A stretch of DNA of 64,000 nucleotides from the NCBI RefSeq assembly GCF_008807375.1, contig NZ_CP043311.1, positions 462,501 through 526,500 on the forward strand, read 5' to 3'. The DNA comes from Pseudomonas lalkuanensis (GTDB lineage: Bacteria; Pseudomonadota; Gammaproteobacteria; Pseudomonadales; Pseudomonadaceae). Below are positions 27,902 through 38,167 of the stretch, one piece after another; position 1 is the first letter of the stretch, and every line of letters begins with the position of its first letter. Under the pieces are notes generated by a model that did no database searches, had not been told where the DNA came from, and saw only the letters and a program-made list of their open reading frames with translations. The position numbers and the translations under genes were made by a program.

Positions 27902-28876
27902 TCAGAACAGCTTCAAGGGCGCTTCGTCCAGCGCCGCCAGTTGTTCGCGCAGGGTGAGGATCTGGTCGCCCCAGTAGCGCTCGCTGCCGAACCAGGAGAA
28001 ATGCATGGGGAAGGCCGGGTCGTCCCAGCGGCGGGCGATCCAGGCGCTGTGGTGCATGAGGCGCAGGGTGCGCAGGCCTTCGATCAGCGGCAACTCGCGC
28101 GGGTCGAAGTCGTGGAATTCCTGGTAGCCGTCTACCAGTTCGGCCAGTTGGCCGAGGCGCTCGTGGCGCTCGCCGGCGAGCATCATCCACAGGTCCTGGA
28201 CCGCCGGGCCCATGCGGCAGTCGTCCAGGTCCACCACATGGAAGGCCTCGTCGCGGCACAGCAGGTTGCCGGGGTGGCAGTCGCCGTGCAGGCGGATGGG
28301 CTGGTAGCGCACTTGCGCGAACAGGGCATCCAGGCGCTTGAGCAGGTCGCGGGCGACCGACTCATAGGCCGGCAGCAGGCTGCGGGGAATGAAGTCGCCC
28401 TCCAGCAGGGTAGCCAGGGACTGGTGGCCGAAGTTATCCACCGCCAGGGTTTCCCGATGTTCGAACGGACGGGTCGCACCCACCGCGTGAAGGCGGCCGA
28501 GGAGCTGGCCGAGGCGGAAAAGCTGGTCCAGGTTGCCCGGCTCGGGGGCGCGGCCGCCGCGGCGGGGGAACAGGGCGAAGCGGAATCCGGCGTGTTCGAA
28601 CAGGCTTTCACCATCACGAAGCAGCGGGGCCACGACCGGCACTTCGCATTCCGCCAGTTCGGCGCTGAAGCTGTGCTCCTCGCGGATTGCCGCGTCGCTC
28701 CAGCGCTGCGGTCGATAGAACTTGGCGATCAGCGGCTCGGCGTCTTCGATGCCCACCTGGTACACGCGGTTCTCGTAGCTATTCAGCGCGAGGATGCGCG
28801 CGTCGCTGAGGAAGCCGAGGCTTTCAACGGCATCCAGTACCAGGTCGGGAGTAAGGTCATCGAAGGGGTGGGACAT
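27902..28876 (-). CDS. srkA: Stress response kinase A (YihE/SrkA family)
   Basis: A soluble Ser/Thr kinase of the choline-kinase fold, 324 residues. The catalytic loop is LHGDCHPGNLL and the metal-binding motif VVDLDDCRMGP. The family protects against oxidative and envelope stress-induced death in E. coli (knowledge). It stands alone between a permease and modE, both on the same strand. Confidence 0.9.
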   Translation of the reverse strand: MSHPFDDLTPDLVLDAVESLGFLSDARILALNSYENRVYQVGIEDAEPLIAKFYRPQRWSDAAIREEHSFSAELAECEVPVVAPLLRDGESLFEHAGFRFALFPRRGGRAPEPGNLDQLFRLGQLLGRLHAVGATRPFEHRETLAVDNFGHQSLATLLEGDFIPRSLLPAYESVARDLLKRLDALFAQVRYQPIRLHGDCHPGNLLCRDEAFHVVDLDDCRMGPAVQDLWMMLAGERHERLGQLAELVDGYQEFHDFDPRELPLIEGLRTLRLMHHSAWIARRWDDPAFPMHFSWFGSERYWGDQILTLREQLAALDEAPLKLF

Positions 28877-28944
28877 GGAAGGCTCCGGCAGTCAGGCGCC
28901 CAGTCTATCCCTGCGAGCGATTTGCTGCGCGTCGGAATAACGGC

Positions 28945-29709
28945 CTAGAGCGCAGTACCGAGCAGTACCTGGCCAGGGGCGAACTGTGCGCGGACCCCGT
29001 CGCCTGGCTTGAGGCCGAACTGGGCCAGGCGCTCGGGTTCGACCAGGGCGCAAAGGGTCTGGCTGCTGGCCAGGGCGATGCGCACTTCGCTGGGGCCGTC
29101 GGCGGCGTCGAAGATTTCCTCGATCCGGCCCTGCAGCTGGTTCAGCGACTCGTCGGCCGGTTCGGAAAGCGGCAGCAGGCGCAGCCAGCCGGCCTTGATC
29201 AGTGCCACCACGCTGCGGCCCGGAGCCAGTTCCAGTTTCTCGGTGCTGTCGCGGGTGATCTGCGCCAGCAGGTGGGCGCCCCCGGCCAGTTCGACCTTCA
29301 CTAGGTCATTGCGGCCCCTGGGCTGGATGTCGAGCACCCGGCCGCTCAGCTGGTTGCGGGCGCTGGTGCGCAGCATGAGGCGGCCCAGCAGCTCGAGGTC
29401 CTGTTCGCTTTCGGCGCTTTCCAGCAGGCGTGCCTGCAGGCTTTCCAGGCGCTTGTAGAGCGCCAGCAGGCGCTCGCCCTCTGCGGACAGCCGCGCGCCA
29501 CCACCTCCCTTGCCACCCACCGAGCGTTCCACCAGGGGCCGCTCGGCGAGGTTGTTCAGCTCGTCGATGGCGTCCCAGGCGGCCTTGTAGCTCAGGCCGG
29601 CGGCCTTGGCGGCGCGGGTGATGGAACCTTGCACGGCGATCTGCTCCAGCAGCGCCAGACGCTGCGGGCGGCGGGTGAGTTGCTGGGTGAGGGCACTGGT
29701 CAGGCTCAT
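28945..29709 (-). CDS. modE: Molybdate-dependent transcriptional regulator ModE
   Basis: A 254-residue protein. The N-terminal LysR-like winged helix has GSITRAAKAAGLSYKAAWDA and the glycine-rich KGGGGARLS turn. Two C-terminal molbindin (TOBE/Mop) domains follow (about 125-188 and 195-254), where molybdate binds. Full-length ModE represses the modABC importer in the metal-bound state (knowledge), but no mod transport genes are in this window. Confidence 0.9.
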   Translation of the reverse strand: MSLTSALTQQLTRRPQRLALLEQIAVQGSITRAAKAAGLSYKAAWDAIDELNNLAERPLVERSVGGKGGGGARLSAEGERLLALYKRLESLQARLLESAESEQDLELLGRLMLRTSARNQLSGRVLDIQPRGRNDLVKVELAGGAHLLAQITRDSTEKLELAPGRSVVALIKAGWLRLLPLSEPADESLNQLQGRIEEIFDAADGPSEVRIALASSQTLCALVEPERLAQFGLKPGDGVRAQFAPGQVLLGTAL

Positions 29710-29774
29710 GGGCAGGCGGATCGTCAGGGGTTCTGGCGCGCAGGCTGCGCCCGCGGGTCCATCGCGTCAAGCCT

Positions 29775-30503
29775 TCAGCGGTCGCCGGGGCGCGGCGTAC
29801 GGGCCAGGCAGTAGACGTCCACCCGCGTCGCACCTGCACGCTTGAGCAGGCGGGCGAGGAAATGCGCGGTGGTGCCTGTGGTCAGCACGTCGTCCACCAG
29901 CGCCACGTGCAGGCCTTTCGCCTCGGCGCGCGGCGCCAGGGCGAAGGCGTGGCGCAGGTTGCGGCGTCGTGCGGCGGCATCCAGTCCTTGCTGGGGCGGC
30001 CCGTCCTCGACCCGCTGCAGCCAGTCATCCCGCTGCGCGATGTCCAGCTCTTTGCTCAGCCAGCGGGCCAGCATCTGTGCCTGATTGAAACCGCGCTTGC
30101 GCAGACGGGGAGGGGCCAGCGGAACCGGCAGAAGCGCGGCGGGGCGTGGAAAACCTTCGTTGAAGGCATGCTCCAGATGGCGCGCAAGCAACGCCCCGAG
30201 GAGGCGGCCATGGGGCCAGTTGCCCTGATGCTTGAAGCGAGTGATCAGGCTGTCCACCGGAAAGCCGTAGCGCCAGACGGCCTCCACCCGGGTGAAGGGC
30301 GGTGGCCGTTTCAGGCACTCGCCGCACGGCAGTCCATGGGTGGGCAGGGGCAGGGCGCACACCGAGCAGTGCCCGGCGAGCCAGGGAAGCTCGGTCTCAC
30401 AGCCGCTGCAGATGGGCAGGCTGCCCCCTGGCGCGCGGCAAAGCAGGCAGGTGGGCGTGTGGCGAAACCAGTCCGGCCGCAGCCGAGCGAGCAGAGCGAA
30501 CAT
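29775..30503 (-). CDS. comF: ComF family phosphoribosyltransferase-like protein
   Basis: A 242-residue protein. An N-terminal zinc finger has Cys pairs in CLLCRAPGGSLPICSGC and CSVC, and a PRPP-binding motif VALVDDVLTTGTTA lies near the C-terminus. GFNQAQMLARWLS is typical of ComF/GntX. The family is tied to DNA uptake or use of DNA as a nutrient; its biochemical role is unresolved. In Pseudomonas it commonly lies upstream of bioB. Confidence 0.9.
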   Translation of the reverse strand: MFALLARLRPDWFRHTPTCLLCRAPGGSLPICSGCETELPWLAGHCSVCALPLPTHGLPCGECLKRPPPFTRVEAVWRYGFPVDSLITRFKHQGNWPHGRLLGALLARHLEHAFNEGFPRPAALLPVPLAPPRLRKRGFNQAQMLARWLSKELDIAQRDDWLQRVEDGPPQQGLDAAARRRNLRHAFALAPRAEAKGLHVALVDDVLTTGTTAHFLARLLKRAGATRVDVYCLARTPRPGDR

Positions 30504-30527
30504 GGTCCCCTCCGTGGGACATGGGGT

Positions 30528-30821
30528 TCAGACGATCAGCCAGCTCATCACCACCAGACCGAGGAAGGTGAGCACCAGGCCGCCGATGATGGACTTGCGA
30601 ATGAAGGCGCGGATGCCGCTGTAGAGCAGGAGCAGGCCGATAACCAGCAGGAACAGGCTGAAGAAGGACACGTCCATGCCGATGGCCCGCGCCAGGCCGT
30701 TGAAAAAGTCGTCGATGGCCTGGCCAATGCCGCCCAGCACTCCAGAGAGCAGGTCGACGAAAAAGCGGATGACGGTGCCGATCATCCGGCCGAACCACTC
30801 GAAAAATCCCTCGGTACGCAT
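30528..30821 (-). CDS. Small membrane protein, unknown function
   Basis: A 97-residue protein. The amphipathic N-terminal half (about 5-45) is rich in Phe, Gly and Ile. One or two membrane helices follow (about 52-70 and 77-96). It is divergent to bioB and 24 bases upstream of comF in the same direction. I recognise no family. Confidence 0.65.
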   Translation of the reverse strand: MRTEGFFEWFGRMIGTVIRFFVDLLSGVLGGIGQAIDDFFNGLARAIGMDVSFFSLFLLVIGLLLLYSGIRAFIRKSIIGGLVLTFLGLVVMSWLIV

Positions 30822-30940
30822 TGCGGTGTATTGCTCCTTCAGCGGCGGGCTGCCCTGGATTGGAGCCGCGCCGGGAAATCTGGTTCAGTGGTGTTTGTGA
30901 TTAAAAAATGATCAGATGTCGACCTGTGTCGTAATCCTGG

Positions 30941-30968
30941 TTGACAGCGTCACAGCCCCACTTATGAT
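30941..30968 (+). promoter_or_regulatory. Sigma70-type promoter of the bio operon
   Basis: TTGACA (30941-30946), 16 bases, TATGAT (30963-30968): near-consensus boxes about 80 bases upstream of bioB. No clear BirA-type operator was recognised around it. Confidence 0.75.
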
Positions 30969-31047
30969 GCCCTAAGCCTGAATTCCCGGAATTTTGTTCC
31001 GGGTATCCCCGACAAGAGGCGCCACACAAGCGTCGAAGGAAACCTCC

Positions 31048-32106
31048 ATGAGTGCAACCGCTTCCATCGCTACCCGTCACGACTGGTCCCTCGCCGAGGT
31101 GAAGGCGCTGTTCGAACAGCCGTTCAATGACCTGCTGTTCCACGCCCAGACCATCCACCGCGCGAACTTCGACCCGAATCGGGTACAGGTTTCCACCCTG
31201 CTGTCGATCAAGACCGGCGCCTGCCCGGAAGACTGCAAATACTGCCCGCAGTCCGGCCACTACAACACCGGCCTGGACAAGGAAAAGCTGATGGAAGTGC
31301 AAAAGGTGCTCGAAGCCGCTGCCGAAGCCAAGGCCATCGGTTCCACCCGCTTCTGCATGGGCGCCGCCTGGAAGCACCCGTCCGCGAAGGACATGCCCTA
31401 CGTGCTGGAAATGGTCAAAGGCGTGAAGAAACTCGGCCTGGAAACCTGCATGACCCTCGGCAAGCTGACCCAGGAGCAGACCGTGGCGCTGGCCGAAGCG
31501 GGCCTCGACTACTACAACCACAACCTGGATACCTCGCCGGAGTTCTACGGCAACATCATCACCACCCGCACCTACAGCGAGCGCCTTCAGACCCTGGCGT
31601 ACGTGCGCGAGGCGGGGATGAAGATCTGCTCCGGCGGCATCCTCGGCATGGGCGAGTCCGTTGAAGACCGCGCCGGCCTGCTGATCCAGCTGGCGAACCT
31701 GCCCGAGCACCCGGAATCGGTGCCGATCAACATGCTGGTGAAGGTCAAGGGCACCCCCCTGGCCGAAGAGAAGGACGTCGATCCGTTCGACTTCATCCGC
31801 ACCCTGGCGGTCGCCCGCATCATGATGCCGAAGTCCCACGTGCGCCTGTCCGCCGGGCGCGAGCAGATGAACGAGCAGATGCAGGCCCTGGCCTTCATGG
31901 CCGGCGCCAACTCGATCTTCTACGGCGAGAAGCTGCTGACCACCAAGAACCCGCAGGCCGAGAAGGACATGCAGCTGTTCGCCCGTCTTGGCATCAAGCC
32001 GGAAGAGCGCGAAGAGCACGCCGACGAAGTGCACCAGGCCGCCATCGAGCAGGCCCTGGTCGAGCAGCGCGACTCGCAGCTGTTCTACAACGCCGCTTCC
32101 GTCTGA
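31048..32106 (+). CDS. bioB: Biotin synthase
   Basis: A radical-SAM enzyme that inserts sulfur into dethiobiotin, the last step of biotin synthesis. It has 352 residues. The cluster motif CxxxCxxC is CPEDCKYC, and [13 protein letters not shown] is a strong family motif. ATG 31048 ([14 protein letters not shown]) is preferred over a frame 18 codons longer; it follows AAGGAAACCTCC. Confidence 0.97.
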   Translation: MSATASIATRHDWSLAEVKALFEQPFNDLLFHAQTIHRANFDPNRVQVSTLLSIKTGACPEDCKYCPQSGHYNTGLDKEKLMEVQKVLEAAAEAKAIGSTRFCMGAAWKHPSAKDMPYVLEMVKGVKKLGLETCMTLGKLTQEQTVALAEAGLDYYNHNLDTSPEFYGNIITTRTYSERLQTLAYVREAGMKICSGGILGMGESVEDRAGLLIQLANLPEHPESVPINMLVKVKGTPLAEEKDVDPFDFIRTLAVARIMMPKSHVRLSAGREQMNEQMQALAFMAGANSIFYGEKLLTTKNPQAEKDMQLFARLGIKPEEREEHADEVHQAAIEQALVEQRDSQLFYNAASV

Positions 32107-32125
32107 TACCGCACCATCGAACCCT

Positions 32126-32187
32126 GTAGGAGCGAGCTTGCTCGCGAAGGGCGGCTCCTGCAGGTTCGCCAGCAAGCTGGCTCCTAC
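32126..32187. repeat. REP-like hairpin between bioB and bioF
   Basis: GTAGGAGC (32126-32133) and GCTCCTAC (32180-32187) bound two inner palindromes, GCGAGCTTGCTCGC and GCCAGCAAGCTGGC. It lies inside the bio operon, where it could affect mRNA stability or partial termination. Confidence 0.82.
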
Positions 32188-32204
32188 GAAAGACCGAACC
32201 GCCC

Positions 32205-33386
32205 ATGCCTTTTGATCTCGCATCCCGCCTCGCCGCCCGCCATGCGGACAACCTCTATCGCCAGCGCCCGTTGCTGGAAAGCCCACAGGGGCCCGAGGTG
32301 GTGGTGGACGGCCGACCCATGCTGGCCTTCTGCTCCAATGACTACCTGGGCCTGGCCGACCACCCCGAGGTGAAGGCCGCCCTGCAGCGTGGCGTGGAGC
32401 GCTGGGGCGCCGGCGGTGGTGCTTCGCACCTGGTGATCGGCCACAGCGGCCCGCACCATGACCTGGAACTGGCCCTCGCCGAATTCACCGGGCGGCCCCG
32501 CGCGCTGCTGTTCTCCACCGGCTACATGGCCAACCTGGGTGCCGTCACCGCGCTGCTGGGCAAAGGCGATACCGTGCTGGAAGACCGCCTCAACCATGCG
32601 TCCCTGCTGGACGCCGGGCTGCTCTCCGGTGCGCGTTTCTCGCGCTACCTGCATAACGATGTCGACAGCCTCGCCAGTCGTCTGGAAAAGGCGGAAGGCA
32701 ATACCCTGGTGGTCACCGACGGCGTGTTCAGCATGGACGGCGACCTCGCCGAACTACCGGCCCTCTGCGCCGCCGCAAAGGCCCGTGGCGCCTGGGTGAT
32801 GGTGGATGACGCCCATGGTTTCGGTCCGCTGGGCGCCACTGGCGGCGGCATCGTCGAGCACTTCGGCCTGGGCCTGGAGGATGTGCCCGTGCTGGTGGGC
32901 ACCCTGGGCAAGGCCTTCGGCACTGCCGGCGCCTTCGTTGCCGGCAGCGAAGAGCTGATCGAGACGCTGATCCAGTTTGCCCGCCCCTACATCTATACGA
33001 CCAGCCAGCCCCCGGCCGTGGCCTGCGCCACCCTGAAGAGCCTGGAACTGCTGCAGCGCGAAAGCTGGCGCCGTGAGCACCTGAACAAGCTGATCCGGCG
33101 CTTCCGCGAGGGTGCGGCCGAAATCGGCCTGACCCTGATGGACAGCCCGACGCCTATCCAGCCGATCCTGATCGGCGACAGCGCCCGCGCCCTGAAACTG
33201 TCCGCGCTCCTGCGCGATCGCGGCATCCTGGTCGGTGCGATCCGCCCGCCCACCGTGCCGGCCGGCAGTGCGCGGCTGCGCGTCACTTTCTCCGCCGCTC
33301 ACAGCGAAGAGCAGCTTGAATCCTTGCTGAGTGCCCTGGCCGAGTGCTGGGCAACCCTGGCGAAGGAGGAAGCCCCCGATGCGTGA
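32205..33386 (+). CDS. bioF: 8-amino-7-oxononanoate synthase
   Basis: A PLP enzyme joining pimeloyl-ACP and alanine, 393 residues. Present are the [14 protein letters not shown] start motif, [10 protein letters not shown] and the PLP-lysine region [14 protein letters not shown]. It overlaps bioH by eight bases. Confidence 0.96.
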   Translation: MPFDLASRLAARHADNLYRQRPLLESPQGPEVVVDGRPMLAFCSNDYLGLADHPEVKAALQRGVERWGAGGGASHLVIGHSGPHHDLELALAEFTGRPRALLFSTGYMANLGAVTALLGKGDTVLEDRLNHASLLDAGLLSGARFSRYLHNDVDSLASRLEKAEGNTLVVTDGVFSMDGDLAELPALCAAAKARGAWVMVDDAHGFGPLGATGGGIVEHFGLGLEDVPVLVGTLGKAFGTAGAFVAGSEELIETLIQFARPYIYTTSQPPAVACATLKSLELLQRESWRREHLNKLIRRFREGAAEIGLTLMDSPTPIQPILIGDSARALKLSALLRDRGILVGAIRPPTVPAGSARLRVTFSAAHSEEQLESLLSALAECWATLAKEEAPDA

Positions 33387-34104
33387 GCGCCTGATACTGC
33401 TACCGGGCTGGGCCATTGGCCCGGCTGCCCTCGAACCCCTGCGTGAAGCCCTGCTGGAGCGTGCGCCGCACCTGGCGGTGGAGATCGAACCCTTGCCCGC
33501 CCTGGACCAGGCCGGCGCCTGGCTCGACGAGCTGGACGCGCGCCTGCCTGAGGACAGCTGGCTGGCCGGCTGGTCCCTTGGCGGCATGCTCGCTGCGCAA
33601 CTGGCCGCGCGTCGTGGCGACGCCTGCCGTGGCCTGATCGGGTTGTGCAGCAACATGAGTTTCCGCGACCGCGACGACTGGCCCTGCGCCATGTCCCAGG
33701 AGATCTTCGCGGCCTTCTACGAGGCCTGCCGCCTCGACCCCGCGCAGACCTTGAAACGCTTCACCATGCTGGTGGCCCAGGGAGCGCGGGATGCCCGTAC
33801 CCTGGCGCGGCAGCTCCAGGTCACCCAGGTGCCCGGCGAGCCCAAGGTGCTGGATGCCGGCCTGCGCCTGCTCGACGTGCTGGATATTCGCGCGGCGATC
33901 CAGGGCTTCGGCGGTCCGCAGCTCTACCTGTTCGCTGGTCGCGATGCGCTGGTGCCGGCCACCGCCGCCGATGCGCTGCTGGATTGGTTGCCGGATGTGG
34001 AAGTGCAGGTTTTCGCCGACGCCAGCCACGGCCTGCCACTGGAGCGGCCGGAAGAGGTGGCGGCGGCCATCCTCGGTTTCATGCGCGAGGGTGACGATGT
34101 CTGA
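33379..34104 (+). CDS. bioH: Pimeloyl-ACP methyl ester esterase
   Basis: An alpha/beta hydrolase of 241 residues that removes the methyl group protecting the pimeloyl chain made by BioC. The nucleophile elbow is GWSLGGML. The acid and histidine lie in FAGRDALVP and [12 protein letters not shown] 33379 overlaps the bioF stop; it overlaps bioC by eight bases. Confidence 0.92.
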   Translation: MRERLILLPGWAIGPAALEPLREALLERAPHLAVEIEPLPALDQAGAWLDELDARLPEDSWLAGWSLGGMLAAQLAARRGDACRGLIGLCSNMSFRDRDDWPCAMSQEIFAAFYEACRLDPAQTLKRFTMLVAQGARDARTLARQLQVTQVPGEPKVLDAGLRLLDVLDIRAAIQGFGGPQLYLFAGRDALVPATAADALLDWLPDVEVQVFADASHGLPLERPEEVAAAILGFMREGDDV

Positions 34105-34912
34105 TCCACGGATCGCTGCCGAGGCCGAAGGCCAACTGCCGGACAAGCGCCAGGTGGCCGCGTCCTTTTCCCGCGCGGCGGACAGCTACGACAGCGTCGC
34201 CGCCCTGCAACGGGCAGTCGGCCACGAACTGCTGAGTCGGCTGCCGCAAGGCTTCGAGCCGCAGCGCTGGCTCGACCTGGGCTGCGGCACCGGCTACTTC
34301 TCCCGTGCCCTGGCCGAGCGCTTCCCCGCGGGCGACGGACTTGCCGTGGACATCGCCGAAGGCATGCTGCGCCATGCGCGTCCGCTGGGGGGCGCGCGGC
34401 GCTTCATCGCCGGGGATGCCGAGCACCTGCCATTGGCCAGCGGTACCTTGCAACTGATCTTCTCCAGCCTCGCCGTGCAGTGGTGCGCCGACTTCGCCGC
34501 CGTGCTTGCCGAGGCCCGTCGCGTCTTGCAGCCGGGAGGCGTATTCGCCTTCAGCAGCCTCTGCGTCGGCACCCTGCAGGAGCTGCGCGACAGTTGGCAG
34601 GCGGTGGATGGCTTCGTCCACGTCAACCGCTTCCGTCGCCTGGAGGACTACCAGGACCTGTGCGCGGCCAGCGGCCTGCTGCCGCTGGACCTGGACAGCG
34701 AGCCCCAGGTGCTGCACTACGCCGACCTGCGCACCCTGACCCACGAACTCAAGGCCCTTGGCGCCCACAACCTCAATCCAGGCCGCCCGGGCGGACTGAC
34801 CGGGCGGGCGCGCATCCTGGCGCTGGTAGAGGCCTACGAGCGCTTCCGCCAGCCGCAGGGCCTGCCGGCCACCTACCAGGTGGTCTACGGCGTACTGAAG
34901 AAGGAAGACTGA
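34097..34912 (+). CDS. bioC: Malonyl-ACP O-methyltransferase
   Basis: An SAM-dependent methyltransferase of 271 residues that starts pimelate synthesis. Motif I is [11 protein letters not shown]. The N-terminus [22 protein letters not shown] is typical of BioC. ATG 34097 lies inside the bioH end, so translation is coupled. bioD follows one base after its stop. Confidence 0.94.
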   Translation: MSDPRIAAEAEGQLPDKRQVAASFSRAADSYDSVAALQRAVGHELLSRLPQGFEPQRWLDLGCGTGYFSRALAERFPAGDGLAVDIAEGMLRHARPLGGARRFIAGDAEHLPLASGTLQLIFSSLAVQWCADFAAVLAEARRVLQPGGVFAFSSLCVGTLQELRDSWQAVDGFVHVNRFRRLEDYQDLCAASGLLPLDLDSEPQVLHYADLRTLTHELKALGAHNLNPGRPGGLTGRARILALVEAYERFRQPQGLPATYQVVYGVLKKED

Positions 34913-34913
34913 A

Positions 34914-35609
34914 ATGGCCGCGGCCTACTTCGTGACCGGCACCGACACCGAGATCGGCAAGACCACCATTGCCGCAGGGCTGCTGCACGCCGCCCGGACG
35001 CTGGGGTTGTCCACCGCGGCGGCCAAGCCGGTGGCGTCCGGCTGCGAGGAGACCGCCGACGGTCTGCGCAACAGCGATGCCCTGGCGTTGCTGGGCGAGT
35101 GCACGCTGCCGCTGGCCTATGAGGAGGTCAATCCGCTGGCCTTCGCCCCGGCCATCGCGCCGCACCTTGCCGCACTCGAGGCCGGCATCCATCTGGATCT
35201 GGACGCCCTTGCCGGTCCGGTACGCCGGGTCCTGGCCATGGGCGCCGATTTCAGCCTGGTGGAGGGAGCGGGCGGCTGGCGCGTGCCCCTGGCCGGTTCC
35301 GCCACCCTGTCCGACCTGCCTATCGCCCTTGGCCTGCCGGTGATCCTGGTGGTGGGCGTGCGGCTGGGCTGCATCAACCATGCGCTGCTGACTGCCGAGG
35401 CGATCCGGCGTGATGGCCTGACCCTCGCTGGTTGGGTCGCCAACGTAGTCGACCCGCAGACATCGCGTCTGGAAGAGAACCTCGCCACCCTGGGCGAGCG
35501 CCTGCCGGCGCCTTGCCTGGGTCATGTACCGCACCTGGCCGAGGCAAGCCCGGCGGCGGTGGCGCGCCATCTCGACCTGGCGCCGCTCGGTACGTTCGTC
35601 CAGCGCTGA
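34914..35609 (+). CDS. bioD: Dethiobiotin synthetase
   Basis: An ATP-dependent carboxylase of 231 residues forming the ureido ring of dethiobiotin. The P-loop GTDTEIGKTT is at the N-terminus, VEGAGGWRVPL in the middle. It is the last gene of bioBFHCD. The operon lacks bioA, which must lie elsewhere. Confidence 0.96.
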   Translation: MAAAYFVTGTDTEIGKTTIAAGLLHAARTLGLSTAAAKPVASGCEETADGLRNSDALALLGECTLPLAYEEVNPLAFAPAIAPHLAALEAGIHLDLDALAGPVRRVLAMGADFSLVEGAGGWRVPLAGSATLSDLPIALGLPVILVVGVRLGCINHALLTAEAIRRDGLTLAGWVANVVDPQTSRLEENLATLGERLPAPCLGHVPHLAEASPAAVARHLDLAPLGTFVQR

Positions 35610-35672
35610 TTGCACAGTGCCACGCCGGCTGCTTCAATTGCCGGCATCGTCAAACGAGCTTCGGTATCCGCC

Positions 35673-35918
35673 ATGGAAATCCAGGGTAGTGGCTTCAGCG
35701 CCGGTCTTGGCGCCATCCAGTCCGGCCAGCGCATGGTCGAGAAGGCCGCCGGCGAAATCGCCAGCAGCACAGTCGCAGGCGCCGACTCGCAGCAACCCGC
35801 CGACCTCACCTCCATCCTGCTCGCCCTCGAGGCCGGCAAAGTCCAGGCCGAAGCCGGCAGCATGGTCGCCAAGGCCACCGACCAGATGATCGGCAGCCTC
35901 ATCGACACCTTCGCCTGA
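35673..35918 (+). CDS. Small YjfB-like putative motility protein
   Basis: An 81-residue protein, MEIQGSGFSAGLGAIQSGQR at the start, helical and rich in Ala, Gly and Gln. It resembles the short PF14070-type proteins often called putative motility protein, and its N-terminal pattern recalls flagellar axial proteins. ATG 35673 was chosen because the 21 codons upstream look non-coding. Function is unknown. Confidence 0.7.
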   Translation: MEIQGSGFSAGLGAIQSGQRMVEKAAGEIASSTVAGADSQQPADLTSILLALEAGKVQAEAGSMVAKATDQMIGSLIDTFA

Positions 35919-35925
35919 TCCCCCC

Positions 35926-35950
35926 AAGGGCCGCTTCTCGCGGCCCTTTT
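35926..35950 (+). terminator. Terminator after the YjfB-like gene
   Basis: AAGGGCCGC (35926-35934) pairs with GCGGCCCTT (35940-35948), loop TTCTC, followed by TT. Confidence 0.9.
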
Positions 35951-36067
35951 CGCATCGCCTTCTTCTGCCTGGTCCGGCGCTGTCGCGCTGGTTCTTGATC
36001 TTTACTGTCTTCAGGCAGGGCCTTCGGCTGCCTGCCAGGGATATGACCGGTCGGTCGGGCGGAGCGC

Positions 36068-36096
36068 TTGACAGGGATTTGGAGTAAACGTATGTT
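36068..36096 (+). promoter_or_regulatory. Sigma70 promoter of the first acyl-CoA dehydrogenase
   Basis: TTGACA (36068-36073), 17-base spacer, TATGTT (36091-36096). It is ideally spaced and lies directly before the PsrA-type operator. Confidence 0.75.
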
Positions 36097-36097
36097 T

Positions 36098-36111
36098 CAA
36101 ACGCCTGTTTG
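36098..36111 (+). promoter_or_regulatory. PsrA-type operator
   Basis: CAAAC-GCCT-GTTTG (36098-36111) matches the known PsrA consensus (G/C)AAAC-N2-4-GTTT(G/C) perfectly. It lies one base after the -10 box, over the likely transcription start, so bound PsrA would repress. PsrA is a TetR-type repressor released by long-chain acyl signals (knowledge). Confidence 0.8.
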
Positions 36112-36197
36112 ATTGCTCCCGCAATTGCCACAAGATGCCGTTAGCGACCGGCGCTCCGGTCAGCTGAACCAGGAACCCACTGCAGAGGTTTACCGCT

Positions 36198-38003
36198 ATG
36201 CCTGATTACAAGGCCCCCTTGCGTGATATCCGCTTCGTTCGTGACGAGCTGCTCGGCTACGAAGCGCACTATCAGAGCCTGCCTGGCTGCCAGGACGCCA
36301 CCCCGGACATGGTCAACGCCATCCTCGAGGAAGGCGCCAAGTTCTGCGAGCAGGTGATCGCTCCGCTGAACCGTGTGGGTGACACCGAGGGCTGCACCTG
36401 GAGCGAGTCCGGCGTGAAGACCCCGACCGGCTTCAAGGAAGCGTACAAGCAGTTCGTCGAAGGCGGCTGGCCGAGCCTGGCCCATGACGTCGACCACGGC
36501 GGCCAGGGCCTGCCGGAGTCCCTGGGCCTGGCCATCAGCGAGATGGTTGGCGAGGCCAACTGGTCCTGGGGCATGTACCCCGGCCTGTCCCATGGCGCGA
36601 TGAACACCCTGTCCGCCCATGGCACCGACGAGCAGAAGCACACCTACCTGACCAAGCTGGTATCCGGCGAGTGGACCGGCACCATGTGCCTGACCGAGCC
36701 GCACTGCGGTACCGACCTGGGCATGTTGCGCACCAAGGCCGAGCCCCAGGCCGACGGTTCCTACAAGGTTTCCGGCACCAAGATCTTCATCTCCGCCGGT
36801 GAACACGATATGGCCGACAACATCGTCCATATCGTCCTGGCCCGCCTGCCCGACGCTCCGGCCGGCACCAAGGGTATTTCCCTGTTCATCGTTCCGAAGT
36901 TCATGCCGAATGCCGATGGTTCGGCCGGCGAGCGCAACGCCGTTTCCTGCGGTTCCATCGAGCACAAGATGGGCATCCACGGCAACGCCACCTGCGTGAT
37001 GAACTTCGACGGCGCCACCGGCTTCCTGATCGGTCCGGCGAACAAGGGCCTGAACTGCATGTTCACCTTCATGAACACCGCTCGCCTGGGTACCGCGCTG
37101 CAAGGCCTGGCCCACGCCGAGATCGGTTTCCAGGGTGGCATCAAGTACGCTCGCGAACGCCTGCAGATGCGCTCCCTGACCGGCCCGAAAGCGCCGGACA
37201 AGGCTGCCGACCCGATCATCGTCCACCCGGACGTGCGTCGCATGCTGCTGACCATGAAGGCCTTCGCCGAAGGCAACCGCGCCATGGTCTACTTCACCGC
37301 CAAGCAAGTGGACATCGTCAAGTACAGCCAGGACGAAGAGCAGAAGAAAGCTGCTGACGGCCTGCTGGCTTTCCTGACCCCCATCGCCAAGGCCTTCATG
37401 ACCGAAGTGGGCTTCGAATCCGCTTCCCATGGCATGCAGATCTACGGCGGCCACGGCTTCATCAGCGAGTGGGGCATGGAGCAGAACCTGCGCGACTGCC
37501 GCATCTCCATGATGTACGAAGGCACCACCGGCGTTCAGGCCCTCGACCTGCTGGGGCGCAAGATCCTGATGACCCAGGGCGAAGCGCTGAAGGGCTTCAC
37601 CAAGATCGTGCACAAGTTCTGCCAGGCCAACGAATCCAACGAAGCCGTCAAGGAATTCGTCGAGCCTCTGGCCAGGCTGAACAAGGAGTGGGGCGAGCTG
37701 ACCATGAAGATCGGCATGGCCGCCATGAAGGACCGCGAGGAAGTGGGTGCCGCTTCGGTGGACTACCTGATGTACTCCGGTTACGCCTGCCTGGCTTACT
37801 TCTGGGCCGACATGGCTCGCCTGGCTGCCGAGAAACTGGCTGCCGGCGAAGGCGATGCCGCCTTCTACAAGGCCAAGCTGCAGACCGCGCGTTTCTACTT
37901 CAAGCGCATCCTGCCGCGTACCCGCACCCACGTGGAAGCCATGCTGTCCGGTGCGAGCAACCTGATGGACCTGGCCGAAGAAGACTTCGACCTGGGTTAC
38001 TAA
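36198..38003 (+). CDS. Acyl-CoA dehydrogenase, first of three paralogues (FadE1-like)
   Basis: An FAD enzyme for the first step of fatty-acid beta-oxidation, 601 residues. It has an N-terminal extension domain ([13 protein letters not shown]), the central acyl-CoA dehydrogenase fold with [13 protein letters not shown] and [14 protein letters not shown], and a C-terminal extra helical domain typical of the ~600-residue class. [18 protein letters not shown] is the family motif near the active site. From memory the P. aeruginosa counterpart PA0506 is called FadE1. Its promoter carries a PsrA operator, supporting a long-chain fatty-acid role. Confidence 0.93.
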   Translation: MPDYKAPLRDIRFVRDELLGYEAHYQSLPGCQDATPDMVNAILEEGAKFCEQVIAPLNRVGDTEGCTWSESGVKTPTGFKEAYKQFVEGGWPSLAHDVDHGGQGLPESLGLAISEMVGEANWSWGMYPGLSHGAMNTLSAHGTDEQKHTYLTKLVSGEWTGTMCLTEPHCGTDLGMLRTKAEPQADGSYKVSGTKIFISAGEHDMADNIVHIVLARLPDAPAGTKGISLFIVPKFMPNADGSAGERNAVSCGSIEHKMGIHGNATCVMNFDGATGFLIGPANKGLNCMFTFMNTARLGTALQGLAHAEIGFQGGIKYARERLQMRSLTGPKAPDKAADPIIVHPDVRRMLLTMKAFAEGNRAMVYFTAKQVDIVKYSQDEEQKKAADGLLAFLTPIAKAFMTEVGFESASHGMQIYGGHGFISEWGMEQNLRDCRISMMYEGTTGVQALDLLGRKILMTQGEALKGFTKIVHKFCQANESNEAVKEFVEPLARLNKEWGELTMKIGMAAMKDREEVGAASVDYLMYSGYACLAYFWADMARLAAEKLAAGEGDAAFYKAKLQTARFYFKRILPRTRTHVEAMLSGASNLMDLAEEDFDLGY

Positions 38004-38022
38004 GGTTCAGCGCTACACGAAG

Positions 38023-38047
38023 AGCCCGCCATCCGGCGGGCTTTTTC
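38023..38047 (+). terminator. Terminator of the first acyl-CoA dehydrogenase gene
   Basis: AGCCCGCC (38023-38030) pairs with GGCGGGCT (38035-38042), loop ATCC, then TTTT. It isolates this gene from the GGDEF gene that follows. Confidence 0.93.
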
Positions 38048-38167
38048 GTTCCGGGTATCGGGTTGTGCGGAAGTTCGCAGCACCGCCCCGTGCGCGTGTA
38101 TCGCGCCTGTGCAATCATATCGCCAGCTCGATTTTTCCCCGTCTTTAGAATCCCAGGATCAGACCCC

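Noticed and set aside
35673..35918. Flagellin or Rhs-type assignment for the 81-residue protein
   Set aside because: The similarity is limited to a short Ala/Gly/Gln-rich helical pattern; only the loose YjfB-like label can be supported.
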